Shown here: positions 1 to 8,843 of the stretch, one piece after another | Layout of the letters: each line of letters starts with the position of its first letter | How positions within the stretch are numbered: the first letter of the stretch is position 1 | NCBI GenBank assembly: GCA_963753955.1 | Contig: CAVWEM010000011.1 | Span: 85,998 to 149,997 of the forward strand | Direction of reading: 5' to 3' | DNA: 64,000 bases | Source: Methylumidiphilus sp963753955 | GTDB lineage: Bacteria > Pseudomonadota > Gammaproteobacteria > Methylococcales > Methylococcaceae | Notes under the pieces: model-generated | The model's input: only the letters and a program-made list of their open reading frames with translations | The model's database searches: none | Told to the model about the DNA's origin: nothing | Program-made: the position numbers and the translations under genes

Positions 1-2
1 AC

Positions 3-354
3 AGGATCATCCATGAATATCTGGCCCGTCTCGAATCCGGGGAAATTTCCCACCTGATTCGCAATCGGCTGCTGAATAGCCTGTCTGCCGGCGAAATAGG
101 CGAGGGAGGGTGTCGCCCATTCCCTGCACATGAGCGTAAGGACTTTGCAGAGGAAACTCAAAGAGGAGAGCTTGACTTTCAAGGGGCTGGTTGACGACAT
201 GCGCCGCGAACTGGCCATCCAGTACATGCGCGATTCCCGGCTGACCATAGGCGAAATTACCTATTTGCTCGGGTTTTCCGACCCGAGCAATTTTACTCGG
301 GCATTCCGGCGATGGACTGAAATGTCACCGAATTCTTTCTGGGCGCACAAGTAA
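3..354 (+). pseudogene. AraC-family transcriptional regulator, C-terminal part, frameshifted
   Basis: Only the C-terminal part lies in the window. The frame starting at base 3 reads a segment beginning RIIHEYLARLESGEISHLI, the linker ahead of the DNA-binding domain in AraC/OruR-like regulators. From about 105-115 the homology moves to the frame of the ATG at 130, which reads MSVRTLQRKLKEE and then LLGFSDPSNFTRAFRRW, the two helix-turn-helix units of an AraC domain, ending at a TAA. The frame change corresponds to one extra base in the G-rich stretch near 105-115. It is either a damaged gene or a base-calling error. The regulated target cannot be seen. Confidence 0.8.
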
Positions 355-575
355 TGGCAAAAATCGACATAATTCGCTTATGCCTTTTTTGGAAATTCGA
401 TAATGCTCGGCCAACTTGGCGAACTTCATGAAGGCCGGGGCTTGGCGGCCTCGACCTCGGCGCACCATTGCTCCATCAAGGCCTCGCGGCGGGCTTTACC
501 CACACCCGCGCTGTTCTTCCGCAATTCATCTACCCTGAGGATGTTATCCGAGGCTTGGCGCGGCTAAGGTCGGCC
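355..575. other. Intergenic, no gene seen
   Basis: This stretch follows the AraC fragment and holds no ORF with family resemblance. It ends at the 3' end of the cytochrome c remnant encoded on the other strand. No terminator with a clear T-tract was found. Confidence 0.4.
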
Positions 576-760
576 CTATTCGCAGGCCTTGAGGCTGGCG
601 AAATAGGCCGCCAAGTTGTCAATATCCTCGTCTTTCAGGTTGGCCGCCATCGGCGACATCATCGGGTTGACGCGGGTCTTGCCTCGGAAAGCCTTCAGTT
701 GCGCGGACAGATAGTCCGCCTTCTGGCCCGCCAGATTGGGGAACATGCCCGTCGGACTGC
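576..760 (-). pseudogene. Cytochrome c (class I, c4/c5-like) C-terminal remnant
   Basis: On the minus strand the frame ending with TAG at 576-578 reads GMFPNLAGQKADYLSAQLKA and continues with NPMMSPMAANLKDEDIDNLA and YFASLK. That is the C-terminal half of small periplasmic class I cytochromes c, including the conserved Met heme ligand region. The N-terminal half with the CXXCH heme site and a signal peptide is absent: upstream sequence in this frame is not cytochrome-like and has no convincing start. It looks like a decayed gene fragment. An ORF on the plus strand across 468-809 is its shadow. Confidence 0.65.
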
Positions 761-972
761 TTCTCCTCTGTCGATTGTTTTTTTGATTGCTTTTTTCAAA
801 CGACTGTAACCGTTTCTTCTTTAAACGGCAACAAACCCTTCCTAGACTTCAACATCACTCGCCCCCCCTGCGTCCGCTGAGGATACCTCAATGAGGGGGA
901 TTCGTTTGGCGCGAAGAAAAATCCTTGAGCGCGCATCCATCCAGTCCACTTTTAAGCCTTAAGGAATGCCTT
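761..972. promoter_or_regulatory. Intergenic leader before the secreted-protein gene
   Basis: About 210 bases without a supported gene. An AAGGA ribosome-binding site at 961-965 stands seven bases before the ATG at 973 and decides that start over an in-frame ATG at 925, which has no such site. No confident promoter hexamers were identified. Confidence 0.4.
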
Positions 973-1617
973 ATGGAGTTTTCCCTCAAGTCCCTACTGA
1001 CTTTTATCCGTCTGGTGCTACTGTCATTTACGCTAGCGACCTTTTTTTCTACCAGCACACAAGCAGCAGCGAAAAATAACGCCCAAGAATTGGACGGCAA
1101 GCACATCGCCTCTCTATTGCAAGCCAAAGGCAAGCTTGCACCGCCGCCCGCCGGGGTGGCCGACCTCAAATTCCGGGAATTCTTCAAAATGCCCATCGGG
1201 CCAGGCGGGCTGGAGCCCACGGAAAAGCTGCTGGGTTTGAACGGTACGCGTGTGCGGATCTTTGGCTACATGGTCAACGCCGAGGAACCCTCGCCCGGCC
1301 CGTTCATTCTTGCCCCTCTCTCCGTGTCCATGGCGGAAAAAGAGGACGGCCCCGCCGATGACATGCCTGCGACAGTGGTATTCGTCCATATCGAGAACGG
1401 TGGCGGGCTAATCGTGCCGCACATTCCGGGCCTGCTCAAACTGACCGGCATTCTCGACTTGGGCAACCGGGAAGAACCCGATGGCCGGGTTTCCTCCGTC
1501 AGGCTACAGATCGATCCAGACCTATCGAGAAAGCTCCTAGGCGGCAGCCAAGTCAACCGTGCGGGGAAAACCTCCCATTCATCGCCAAAGAAGGTGGCAC
1601 ACCGGGCGGGCATTTAG
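973..1617 (+). CDS. Secreted hypothetical protein, possibly DUF3299-like
   Basis: A 214-residue protein with a clear Sec signal peptide (basic start, hydrophobic run LLTFIRLVLLSFTLATFF, AxA-type cleavage near residues 31-35). The mature part holds LNGTRVRIFGYMV near residues 80-95 and a beta-rich segment with a second hydrophobic stretch. The 'LNGxxVRIxGYMV' phrase resembles periplasmic DUF3299-type proteins that often sit beside exported metalloproteins, but the match is short and the family is not certain. It lies 42 bases before the alkaline phosphatase gene on the same strand and may be co-transcribed with it, which would place it in the same envelope. No catalytic residues were recognised. 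Confidence 0.6.
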   Translation: MEFSLKSLLTFIRLVLLSFTLATFFSTSTQAAAKNNAQELDGKHIASLLQAKGKLAPPPAGVADLKFREFFKMPIGPGGLEPTEKLLGLNGTRVRIFGYMVNAEEPSPGPFILAPLSVSMAEKEDGPADDMPATVVFVHIENGGGLIVPHIPGLLKLTGILDLGNREEPDGRVSSVRLQIDPDLSRKLLGGSQVNRAGKTSHSSPKKVAHRAGI

Positions 1618-1659
1618 GCCACCATCAAACCTATACCTTAACAATCCTGGAGAAACGAA

Positions 1660-4008
1660 ATGTGCAAACCCGAATTTGTTCGCCAATGCCTTGCCGCAGC
1701 CGTTGCCGCAACGCTCTGCGCCACCGCCGAGACCAGCTTCGCCTCATCAATCTCACGCCTGACCCCCCCCAGTGATACGAGCCTCGCCCCATCGGTCGTC
1801 ATTTCGCGCTTCCTGCCCGGTCAGAAGTTTGACCTGCAAGCGACGGTGCAACCGGATGCAGGCCTAACGGTCAGCTCCGTGGTGTTTTCCGTGGATGGCA
1901 GCCCCGTCACTGCAGCCCCCAACGCCTCAAGCCTGGTTATCACCGGCTTGGTGAGTGGTTTGTCAAGCGGCAGCGCGGTAGCCTCGGTGCGCGCGTATTC
2001 CAATTTCACCACCGGTATCCACTCGCTCAGGGCCACAGCCACTTTAAGCAATGGTTCCACCGTCACGAAAGACGGCAATTTCGAGATCATCGGCACTTCG
2101 CTGTCTGGCAATACAGTGAAGAACATCATCATTCTGCTCGGAGATGGCATGGGCGCGGCCCACCGCACGGCGGCGCGCATCGTTTCGCAGGGCTACTCGC
2201 AAGGCAAGGCAAAAAGCAGGCTGGCGATGGACACCTTTCCGTTCACCGGGATGGTGATGACCTCGTCGCTGAACTCCATCGTCACTGACTCCGCGCCCGG
2301 CATGTCTGGTTATGTCAGCGGCAACAAGAACCAGAACAGCCAGGAAGGCGTGTGGCCGGACGATACCACGGATGCCTTCGACAACCCCCGCATCGAATAT
2401 CTGTCGGAATATCTGCACCGCCAACAAGGCAAGTCCCTCGGCCTGGTCACCACGGCGGACGTTTTCGACGCCACTCCGGCTGCGAATGCCGTGCATACCT
2501 CCAACCGTAATAACGGAACCGGCATCGTCGACCAATATCTCGACGACCGCAACCTCACCGGCCTTTCTGTGCTGATGGGCGGTGGCCGCAAATGGTTCTT
2601 GCCAAACTCGACGAACGCGATCCAGCCCGTGTCCGGCACCTACAACATCGTCAACGGTTCGCAACGCACCACTTCCACTGACTATGTGCTACCTTCCGAC
2701 ATCGTTGCCGGGTGGGGGACAGCGCCGGGTGCCCTCGACAATAACCGCGACCTGATCGGCGACTTCAAGGCGGCGGGGTTTTCCTACGCCAGCACCAAGA
2801 CTGAATTGGATTCCGCCACCACCACCCCTGACAAGCTGCTTGGCCTGTTCGCGTGGTCTAATATGAATGTGGCCTTGGACAAGATCGGCAAACGTCGCGG
2901 CAAATCGACCGTGGTTGACGATTACGGTTTGCCAGACCAGCCGATGCTGGATGAGATGGCCAGCGCGGCCCTGAAGGTGCTGGCGAAGAATCCTGGCGGC
3001 TTCATCGCGATGATAGAAGGCGCGTCCATCGACAAGCAGGCGCATTTGATGGATACCGACCGCTGGATTCTGGAAACGATTGAATTCGACCATGCCGTGC
3101 AAGTCGCCAAGGATTTCGCCGCCGCCAATCCTGGCACATTGGTGATTGTCACCGCCGACCACGAATGCTCGGGTGCCGCCATCATCGGGGCATCGACCGT
3201 CAGTGCTGTGACTTTGTCATCCAATGCAACCGCAACACCCAGTGGCGGCACCAAGACCAGCCTGATGCGTGACGGCAGCCCTAGCGCTGCGATTGCCCCA
3301 GGTGCCTCGCCGGCCAATCCGGTCGTAGGTACCTACGATGCAGCCAAGTTCCCGGCCTACAGCAATAGCCCGGACGGCTACCCGGCCACCACTGACATCG
3401 ACTACAAGATGTTGATTGGTTATGGTGCCAACGCCGACCGTTACGAGACTTGGCTGACCAATGCGACGCCTACGCAAGATTCCCAACAGCCCTTTATCAA
3501 AGCCGGCACCAACAACCCCTACCCTGCCTTAAGCAGCTACCCGCCCTTCGTCAATAGCCGCAACAGCGGCACTGGCTTCTTTGTGACCGGACAGGTGCCA
3601 GGTGACCAAGCTGTGCATACCGCGACCGACATTCCCCTATCTGCCATGGGACTAGGCGCGGAACTCTTCACGGGTGTGATGGACAACACGGAGGTGTTCT
3701 TCAAACTGGCACAAGCCACCCTCGCCGGCGTTCCGGCAAGCACTGCCAATCCGGTCAAGCTCAACCCAACCACGCAAGAGCAATGCTTGTTAAACTGGGT
3801 TGAAACTTCCCAATATGCCAACTTGGTTTTACCTGCCGGCGCTACGACCCAAATATCCCCACCTTATACCTACCGCTACTACAGCAAAACCAACGCCTAC
3901 GTAGGTATTTCTTCTGACAACAACCACGTATTTTACCTGGGGCCAAATGGCGTCATGCAAGACGTGGGGGCTCTGGCAACTTGGTTGACTGCGGCCAAGT
4001 GCCTGTAA
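1660..4008 (+). CDS. Secreted alkaline phosphatase, PhoA family, with extra C-terminal module
   Basis: A 782-residue exported phosphomonoesterase that should release phosphate from organic esters outside the cytoplasm. A GGAG ribosome-binding site precedes the ATG, and the N-terminus is a signal peptide ending near AETSFAS. Residues about 25-145 form a beta-rich N-terminal region. The PhoA core follows, with metal-binding GDGMG near 162, the nucleophile segment TDSAPG near 208, an acidic ligand in MIEGASIDKQAH near 450, TADHECSG near 498, and a late histidine in AVHTATD near 650. All match the two-zinc, one-magnesium architecture. Residues about 709-781 form a module shared with the next gene. 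E. coli PhoA is about 470 residues, so the extra length lies in the N- and C-terminal additions and internal loops. A perfect 11-bp hairpin follows the stop. Confidence 0.92.
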   Translation: MCKPEFVRQCLAAAVAATLCATAETSFASSISRLTPPSDTSLAPSVVISRFLPGQKFDLQATVQPDAGLTVSSVVFSVDGSPVTAAPNASSLVITGLVSGLSSGSAVASVRAYSNFTTGIHSLRATATLSNGSTVTKDGNFEIIGTSLSGNTVKNIIILLGDGMGAAHRTAARIVSQGYSQGKAKSRLAMDTFPFTGMVMTSSLNSIVTDSAPGMSGYVSGNKNQNSQEGVWPDDTTDAFDNPRIEYLSEYLHRQQGKSLGLVTTADVFDATPAANAVHTSNRNNGTGIVDQYLDDRNLTGLSVLMGGGRKWFLPNSTNAIQPVSGTYNIVNGSQRTTSTDYVLPSDIVAGWGTAPGALDNNRDLIGDFKAAGFSYASTKTELDSATTTPDKLLGLFAWSNMNVALDKIGKRRGKSTVVDDYGLPDQPMLDEMASAALKVLAKNPGGFIAMIEGASIDKQAHLMDTDRWILETIEFDHAVQVAKDFAAANPGTLVIVTADHECSGAAIIGASTVSAVTLSSNATATPSGGTKTSLMRDGSPSAAIAPGASPANPVVGTYDAAKFPAYSNSPDGYPATTDIDYKMLIGYGANADRYETWLTNATPTQDSQQPFIKAGTNNPYPALSSYPPFVNSRNSGTGFFVTGQVPGDQAVHTATDIPLSAMGLGAELFTGVMDNTEVFFKLAQATLAGVPASTANPVKLNPTTQEQCLLNWVETSQYANLVLPAGATTQISPPYTYRYYSKTNAYVGISSDNNHVFYLGPNGVMQDVGALATWLTAAKCL
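3784..4005 (+). repeat. C-terminal module shared by the two phosphatases, copy 1
   Basis: Codes for about 73 residues at the end of the PhoA-type protein, beginning CLLNWVE, with PYTYRYYSKTNAYVGISS and NNHVFYLGPNGVMQDVG and ending WLTAAKC. Copy 2 at 6187-6405 is highly similar at protein level. The paired cysteines at either end suggest a disulfide-closed fold outside the cytoplasm. I recall similar C-terminal segments in other proteobacterial secreted proteins but cannot name a family. Confidence 0.85.
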
Positions 4009-4050
4009 AGCTTGGGCTGGGTTCATTTAAGGCTATAAGTTGGGCGGGGA

Positions 4051-4078
4051 AACTGCGTCGCAATCGGGCGACGCAGTT
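4051..4078 (+). terminator. Hairpin after the PhoA-type gene
   Basis: Perfect 11-bp stem (AACTGCGTCGC with its complement) and a 6-base loop, 43 bases after the stop. No T-run follows directly, so it may stabilise or partly terminate the transcript rather than act as a strong intrinsic terminator. Confidence 0.5.
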
Positions 4079-4172
4079 CCACTTTCGGCTTAAAGAACGT
4101 GGTTTTTGCCATTTTTCTCGCTGTAACAGAACCTTCATGAAGCCATGCTAAATAGAAGCTTCGGCCCGGCGT

Positions 4173-6408
4173 GTGAAAACCCATTCACACGCAGGTTTCC
4201 AACTGGTTCTCTGTCCATCCACCCCATTCGCCAAAGCCATGACTCATCCATTCCCTACCCATAAACTCTCCCGAATCGGGAGATTGTCAATGCTCTCGGT
4301 TGTTGCCGGCAGTTTCGCACTGTCTCCGCTGCCCGCCAACGCGACTGTTTCTTTTCTTGGCGTCGCAGCAGGCGATGCCTCCAGCACCAGTGCCATCGTG
4401 TGGACGCGCGCCATGGACGACACGGGTCCAGCCAATTTGACTTTGTGGGTTTCCAGCGATCCTGCGCTGGTCAGAAGTCCATTGATTACCACTGGGCTGG
4501 CCACGGACGCGGCCAAGGACTACACATTGAAAGTCCCCTTGACTGGATTGCAACCTGGGACGGTGTATTACTACCAATTCGTCGGCCCGTCCAACGAACT
4601 AAGCGGGGTCGGCAAGTTCAAGACCGCACCCGACCCGATGGCGAACGCGCCAGTCCACTTTGGCTTTAGCGGCGACATGGACGGACTCATGCGCCCCTAT
4701 GCGCTGGCGAGCAGCATACCCGCGCAGAATTTCGATTTCTACATGAACCTCGGCGACGTGATCTACGAAAATGCCAGCAATGCCGGTGTGACCAACGGTA
4801 CGCCCGGACCTAATAACTCTCCTTCGGTGACCCTTTCCGGCACCCTCCCGGCACCCTCCGCGACGGGCGCGACCCAAGCACAGTTGTTCAACGATTACTC
4901 GAAAAAGTACCGCGAGCAATTCCTCCCAGTGAACTCAGGCGGCCAGAACAGCCTTCAATCGTTCTATGCCGCCCAAGGCAATTACACACTGTACGACAAC
5001 CATGAACTCGGCAACCGGCAATACGTCAACGGTGGCGCGCCTGCGGGTGGGCCGGTCGGCGACATGCCGACGGGCGCCGGCGTGGATGCCCGTGCGTCCA
5101 GCAACGATGTCAACACTAGCGGCACTTTCATCAACCAAACCCAGGGCTTCCTGACCCTGCAGCAGGTGTTCCTGAACTACCAGCCGATTGCAAACCGCGG
5201 CACGGTCAACGCTCCCAGCGACCCGCGCACCCATGGCACCAAGCAACTTTACCTCGCCCAGCAATGGGGCAAGAATGTGCTGTTTATCAACACGGATACC
5301 CGCTCCTACCGCGACATCCGCATCAAGACCGCCGCCAACGCCGACGACACCACGGCGCCCCGCGCCAACAACCCAGGCCGCACCATGCTCGGCACCACCC
5401 AACTCCAGTTGCTAGAGCAGGTGCTGTTCAACGCGCAAAACGCAGGCGTGACCTGGAAATTCATCACCACCTCCGATCCCATCGACCAGTTGGGGCCGAT
5501 AGGCGGGGCCTTGTCGCTGTCCAACCTGCCCAGCTTCGGCACAGGCGTGGATGGCAATGGCGCGATCTCCACCTACAGCCCGGTCAGTTCTGATGGCGGC
5601 AAGTCGTGGATGGGCGGCTATCGCGCCGAGCGCAACGCCTTGCCGAAATACATCGCCGACAACAAGATCACGAATGTGGTGTTCATCTCCACCGATGACC
5701 ATCAGAACCGCGTCAACGAACTCACCTACTCGCCCACCGGTGAGACGGAAAAGCAGTCATCCTATGTGAAGGTTCCTTATACCTTCGAGATTGTGGCAGG
5801 CCCCTTGGGCGCGACAGGCCCAGACCTGATCACCAATCATACCTTCGCCATGGCCCAGCAACTCGCGGGCAGTATCGCCGCCGCGCAATCGGCGGCCGGC
5901 ATCGAACCCCTTGGCCTGCAAGGGTATCCGGGGATCAGAAACGTCAGGCGCGAAAAGGATACTAACGCCAGCACTAACCCCACGGCGGTTGATTTCTACA
6001 GCCCCGACACGTTCAACTACAACACGCTGGATGTAAGCACCACCGGAACTCTGACCGTGACCAGCTTCGGCATCACCGCCACCGCCCAAAACAGCGCCTC
6101 AGAATATAACGCTACAACCAACCCTGTGCGCCCGATATTCAGCTTCCAGGTGGATCCGGTGGCAAGCGCCATCCCGCCTGGCAAGCTGCTTGTTCAACTG
6201 GGCGGAAACCGCTTACCCCGGCTTGTTTTCCCCGCCTGGGAGCAGTGCGCAGGTTCTCGCGCCCTATACCTATCGCTACTATGGGAAAACAAACAGCTAT
6301 CTGGGTGTCTCCTCCGCCAACAACCATGTCTACTACCTGGGACCGGAAGGAGTCATTCAAGATGTTGGAGATTTGTCAGGATGGTTGGTCGCGGCAAAGT
6401 GCCAGTGA
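4173..6408 (+). pseudogene. Secreted PhoD-type alkaline phosphatase, frameshifted near its C-terminus
   Basis: Reads as an exported phosphodiesterase/monoesterase of the PhoD family. The GTG at 4173 opens the frame; an in-frame ATG at 4239 is an alternative and both leave a signal peptide ending in PLPANA. A fibronectin-like PhoD N-domain (about residues 58-150, starting VSFLGVAAGDASSTSAIVWT) is followed by the metallophosphatase core: FSGDMDG near 167, LGDVIYE near 194, YDNHELGNR near 274 and STDDHQNR near 507. Homology continues to about 6170 and then shifts by one base. The shared C-terminal module (CLFNWAETAYPGL to WLVAAKCQ, TGA at 6406-6408) is read in another frame. Unshifted, the frame runs as unrelated residues to 6437. 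One indel near 6170-6185, in the gene or the assembly, explains this. An intrinsic terminator follows. Confidence 0.87.
6187..6405 (+). repeat. C-terminal module shared by the two phosphatases, copy 2
   Basis: Translates as CLFNWAETAYPGL, then PYTYRYYGKTNSYLGVSS, NNHVYYLGPEGVIQDVG and WLVAAKC. It is read one frame away from the upstream PhoD body. That its reading frame stays clean to its own stop argues that the indel is recent or a sequence error. Confidence 0.85.
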
Positions 6409-6466
6409 GTCGAACGTGGTCCGAGGCAGCCCTGTGATTTGATTATGGCGGGATGCCGAATCTTGC

Positions 6467-6504
6467 AAACCGCATCGCCATCTGACGATGCGGTTTTACT
6501 TTTT
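6467..6504 (+). terminator. Intrinsic terminator after the PhoD-type gene
   Basis: An 11-bp perfect stem (AAACCGCATCG and complement) with an 8-base loop, followed by TACTTTTT. It closes the rightward phosphatase unit. Confidence 0.8.
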
Positions 6505-6626
6505 CCAATCACCCAAGGATTCTGGAACGCCGCATGGAAGTTGCAGAGGAACAGCCCGGCCAGAACGCCGAACACGGAAACTCTCCCAAGGTGAGAGGGG
6601 GCTATGGATGCTAGCGCGGCTTTTCG

Positions 6627-6651
6627 AGGAAAAGGCGGCCCGTAGGCCGCC
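6627..6651 (-). terminator. Intrinsic terminator for the leftward DUF882 gene
   Basis: On the minus strand GGCGGCC, a 4-base loop, GGCCGCC and then TTTTCC, starting nine bases beyond the TAA of the DUF882 gene. Confidence 0.75.
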
Positions 6652-6659
6652 CGAAAGGT

Positions 6660-7247
6660 TTACCAGGAGCGAATCTCGCCAGTGTCGAGATGCACAAAGT
6701 CGGATGAGGGGTAATAGCCAACCCCGCCCTGCTGCAAGGCGAGGGCCACTTGCTGTATGGCCCGTATGCCGACATCCTCGGTGCGCAGATCGATAGCCTT
6801 GCCCTGGATGTGCAGGCTATGCTCCGCAACGCCATGGCTGGCCCTGCGCAGCATCTGGTTGGTCTCGGGAGTCCGATAACCAGAGATGATGTTGTATTCG
6901 CCCCGCCCGCCGGTCAGCACGGTGACTGCGTACAGCAGGTCGAGCAAGGCCGGATCCATGATGCGGGCCTCTTCGGTGCGATGGTCGCGGAGAAAGTGGC
7001 TAAAATCGGCCAACAAGCCGGTATCATAATTTTGCTGGGGCGAGCAAATGAATCCCCATTCTTCCTTGGTGTTCGTGTTAAACAGAGCGATCTTGCGCTG
7101 TTTGCCCAAGGTGCTGGCGAAAGCGTCCGCCGACGGAATCAACAGGGAACCGGCCGCCGCGACTCCCACCCGGGTTAGAAAAGCTCGACGGCTGATGCCG
7201 CCTGCGACTTGATGGCCATGCTGGCCTTTGGAACGGTTAAAAATCAT
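6660..7247 (-). CDS. Tat-exported DUF882 / peptidase M15-like protein (YcbK type)
   Basis: A 195-residue protein. The start at 7247 is chosen because GAGGA stands eight bases upstream; a longer in-frame ATG at 7307 adds residues with no ribosome site. The N-terminus carries a twin-arginine motif, SRRAFLTRVGVAAAGSLL, so it should be exported folded. The mature part holds EYNIISGYRTPETNQMLRR, SLHIQGKAIDLR (His...Asp zinc ligands) and DFVHLDTGEIRSW (His ligand), the signature of DUF882/YcbK proteins in the M15 D-Ala-D-Ala carboxypeptidase fold. Such proteins are thought to act on peptidoglycan; the substrate here is unknown. It is monocistronic, with its own terminator. Confidence 0.85.
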   Translation of the reverse strand: MIFNRSKGQHGHQVAGGISRRAFLTRVGVAAAGSLLIPSADAFASTLGKQRKIALFNTNTKEEWGFICSPQQNYDTGLLADFSHFLRDHRTEEARIMDPALLDLLYAVTVLTGGRGEYNIISGYRTPETNQMLRRASHGVAEHSLHIQGKAIDLRTEDVGIRAIQQVALALQQGGVGYYPSSDFVHLDTGEIRSW

Positions 7248-7489
7248 GCAATAAATCCTCGCTGGTGGGTGGCTGCCCGAAAAACGCAGCCTGGGGTTCC
7301 AGGACACCCCTTTTATGATTGGTTCTAACTTTACCGACTAAACGCCCTCCAAATCAACCCTTAATTTAGGCATATGGATAGGCACTTTACAGGCCACACG
7401 GTAGACTCAGACGCCAAAAGCGCATATAGCCTAGGCTCGTGCCACTCTAAAATAAGCCATATTTTCTTATTTGGAAACAGTTTATTTTT
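7248..7489. other. Intergenic, AT-richer, between two leftward genes
   Basis: About 240 bases with no ORF. It should hold the promoter of the DUF882 gene and the 3' end of the mtnC transcript. No strong hairpin with T-tract was identified. Confidence 0.4.
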
Positions 7490-8167
7490 TTAAACCCACA
7501 GCTTCACCTCATCAAAATCGAACGCATGGGGATGGTTTGGGCTTGCCGGCGCCCCTTCCCGCAACAACTGGCAGGTCTTCAGCCCCGCCTCATGGGCCGC
7601 GTCCAGCTCTGCGCCGATGTCGGACAAGAACAAGATTTCACGGGCCGGAAGCTCGATTTGCGCGGCAATCTTGTGGTAGGAATCGGCTGCTTGCTTGGCC
7701 CCCACATGGGTGTCGAAGAAGCCGGAGAACAGCGGCGTGAGGTCGCCGTATTCGGTGTGGGCAAACAGCAGCTTTTGCGCATGCACAGAGCCGGAAGAAT
7801 AGATATGCAAGCCCAAGCCCCGTTCTTTCCACTCATGCAGCTTGCGGGGGACTTCGGGATAGACATGCCCATGGAAGTCGCCGATGCGATAGCCCGACTC
7901 CCAAATCAAGCCTTGCAGGGACTTCAGCGGCGTCAGCTTGAGGTCTTCGTCGATCCAGCGGATCAATACCTCGATGGCCTGTCCATCGTCCAAAGAGTGG
8001 CCGCACACTACGCCCACATCGTCCAGCAAGCCGCGTACCTCGGCGTCGCCGACGTGGGAACGCACAAAATCGGCCATTTGCTCCCTGGCATAAGGGAACA
8101 GCACATCCTTGACGAAAGAAATCGACGAAGTGGTACCCTCGATGTCCATCAGAATCGCCCGGATCAT
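7490..8167 (-). CDS. mtnC: Enolase-phosphatase E1 (methionine salvage)
   Basis: A 225-residue HAD-superfamily enzyme that enolises 2,3-diketo-5-methylthiopentyl-1-phosphate and then dephosphorylates it to the acireductone used by MtnD. HAD motif I is MDIEGTTSSISFV (a DxEGT variant typical of MtnC), motif II lies in LHIYSSGSVHAQKLLF, and motif III/IV in ILFLSDIGAELDAAHEAGL. The whole length matches the family. Its start overlaps the mtnD stop by four bases (ATGA), so the two are translationally coupled, with mtnC last in the leftward mtnB-mtnD-mtnC set. Confidence 0.95.
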   Translation of the reverse strand: MIRAILMDIEGTTSSISFVKDVLFPYAREQMADFVRSHVGDAEVRGLLDDVGVVCGHSLDDGQAIEVLIRWIDEDLKLTPLKSLQGLIWESGYRIGDFHGHVYPEVPRKLHEWKERGLGLHIYSSGSVHAQKLLFAHTEYGDLTPLFSGFFDTHVGAKQAADSYHKIAAQIELPAREILFLSDIGAELDAAHEAGLKTCQLLREGAPASPNHPHAFDFDEVKLWV

Positions 8168-8724
8168 GCGTACTCCTCAACGAACCGTTCGATGCTGGGA
8201 AATTTCTCAGCAATGTCACTGCCGGTGAAGTCAGCGACCCAACCATCCGGCGTGGTAAACAGGCGGATGCATTTCAGATCTGGATTCCCGCCCATATCGA
8301 ACCAATGCCTGACACCGGCCGACACGGAGATCAAATCCCCCTGTTCACACAGCACGGCATAAACGTTTTCGTCAGGATGCAAATAGAAAAGCCCCCTGCC
8401 CTCAACAAAAAAGCGCACTTCAAAATCGCCGTGCGTGTGCTCGTTGAGGAACTTGGCACGCAATTGCTCTTTTTGCGGATGCTCCGGGCCTACGCTGATC
8501 ACGTCCGCCGACTGGAAGCCATACAACTCTTTCAGCCGCGCCACCGGCCCGGCATAAGCCGCCAGCACAGTCTCCTGATCCGCATCGGCGGCAAATTCGC
8601 GCTCCGCCGCCCAGCGCTCGAAATTTACTCCCAACCCTCTAAGGCAATCTGCGATGGCGTCGAAGTCGCGGACCGCTTCGGCAGTTTGCGGCCCCTGTTC
8701 AGAATGGATAGTCAGTATGCTCAC
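8164..8724 (-). CDS. mtnD: Acireductone dioxygenase (methionine salvage)
   Basis: A 186-residue cupin that oxidises the acireductone to 2-keto-4-methylthiobutyrate and formate (iron form), or to an off-pathway product with CO (nickel form). The metal-binding cupin motif is visible as EHTHGDFEVRFFVEGRGLF (His, His, Glu), and the last ligand His lies in SAGVRHWFDMG. Length matches the family. It sits between mtnB and mtnC and overlaps mtnC by four bases. A gap of about 120 bases separates it from mtnB, so a second promoter there is possible. Confidence 0.95.
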   Translation of the reverse strand: MSILTIHSEQGPQTAEAVRDFDAIADCLRGLGVNFERWAAEREFAADADQETVLAAYAGPVARLKELYGFQSADVISVGPEHPQKEQLRAKFLNEHTHGDFEVRFFVEGRGLFYLHPDENVYAVLCEQGDLISVSAGVRHWFDMGGNPDLKCIRLFTTPDGWVADFTGSDIAEKFPSIERFVEEYA

Positions 8725-8843
8725 GGGTTCAGTTCCAGGATATGGGATTGTGCGGCCATTGTAAGCCGTCCGGCTTGAAGAAAAATGTCACGCAACGACT
8801 GGGTAAAGACTCTTTTCGTTGCGCCCTTGCCCGGCTTGCCGCC

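Noticed and set aside
468..809. 113-residue plus-strand ORF
   Set aside because: It is antisense to a recognisable cytochrome c remnant and has no ribosome site or family resemblance.
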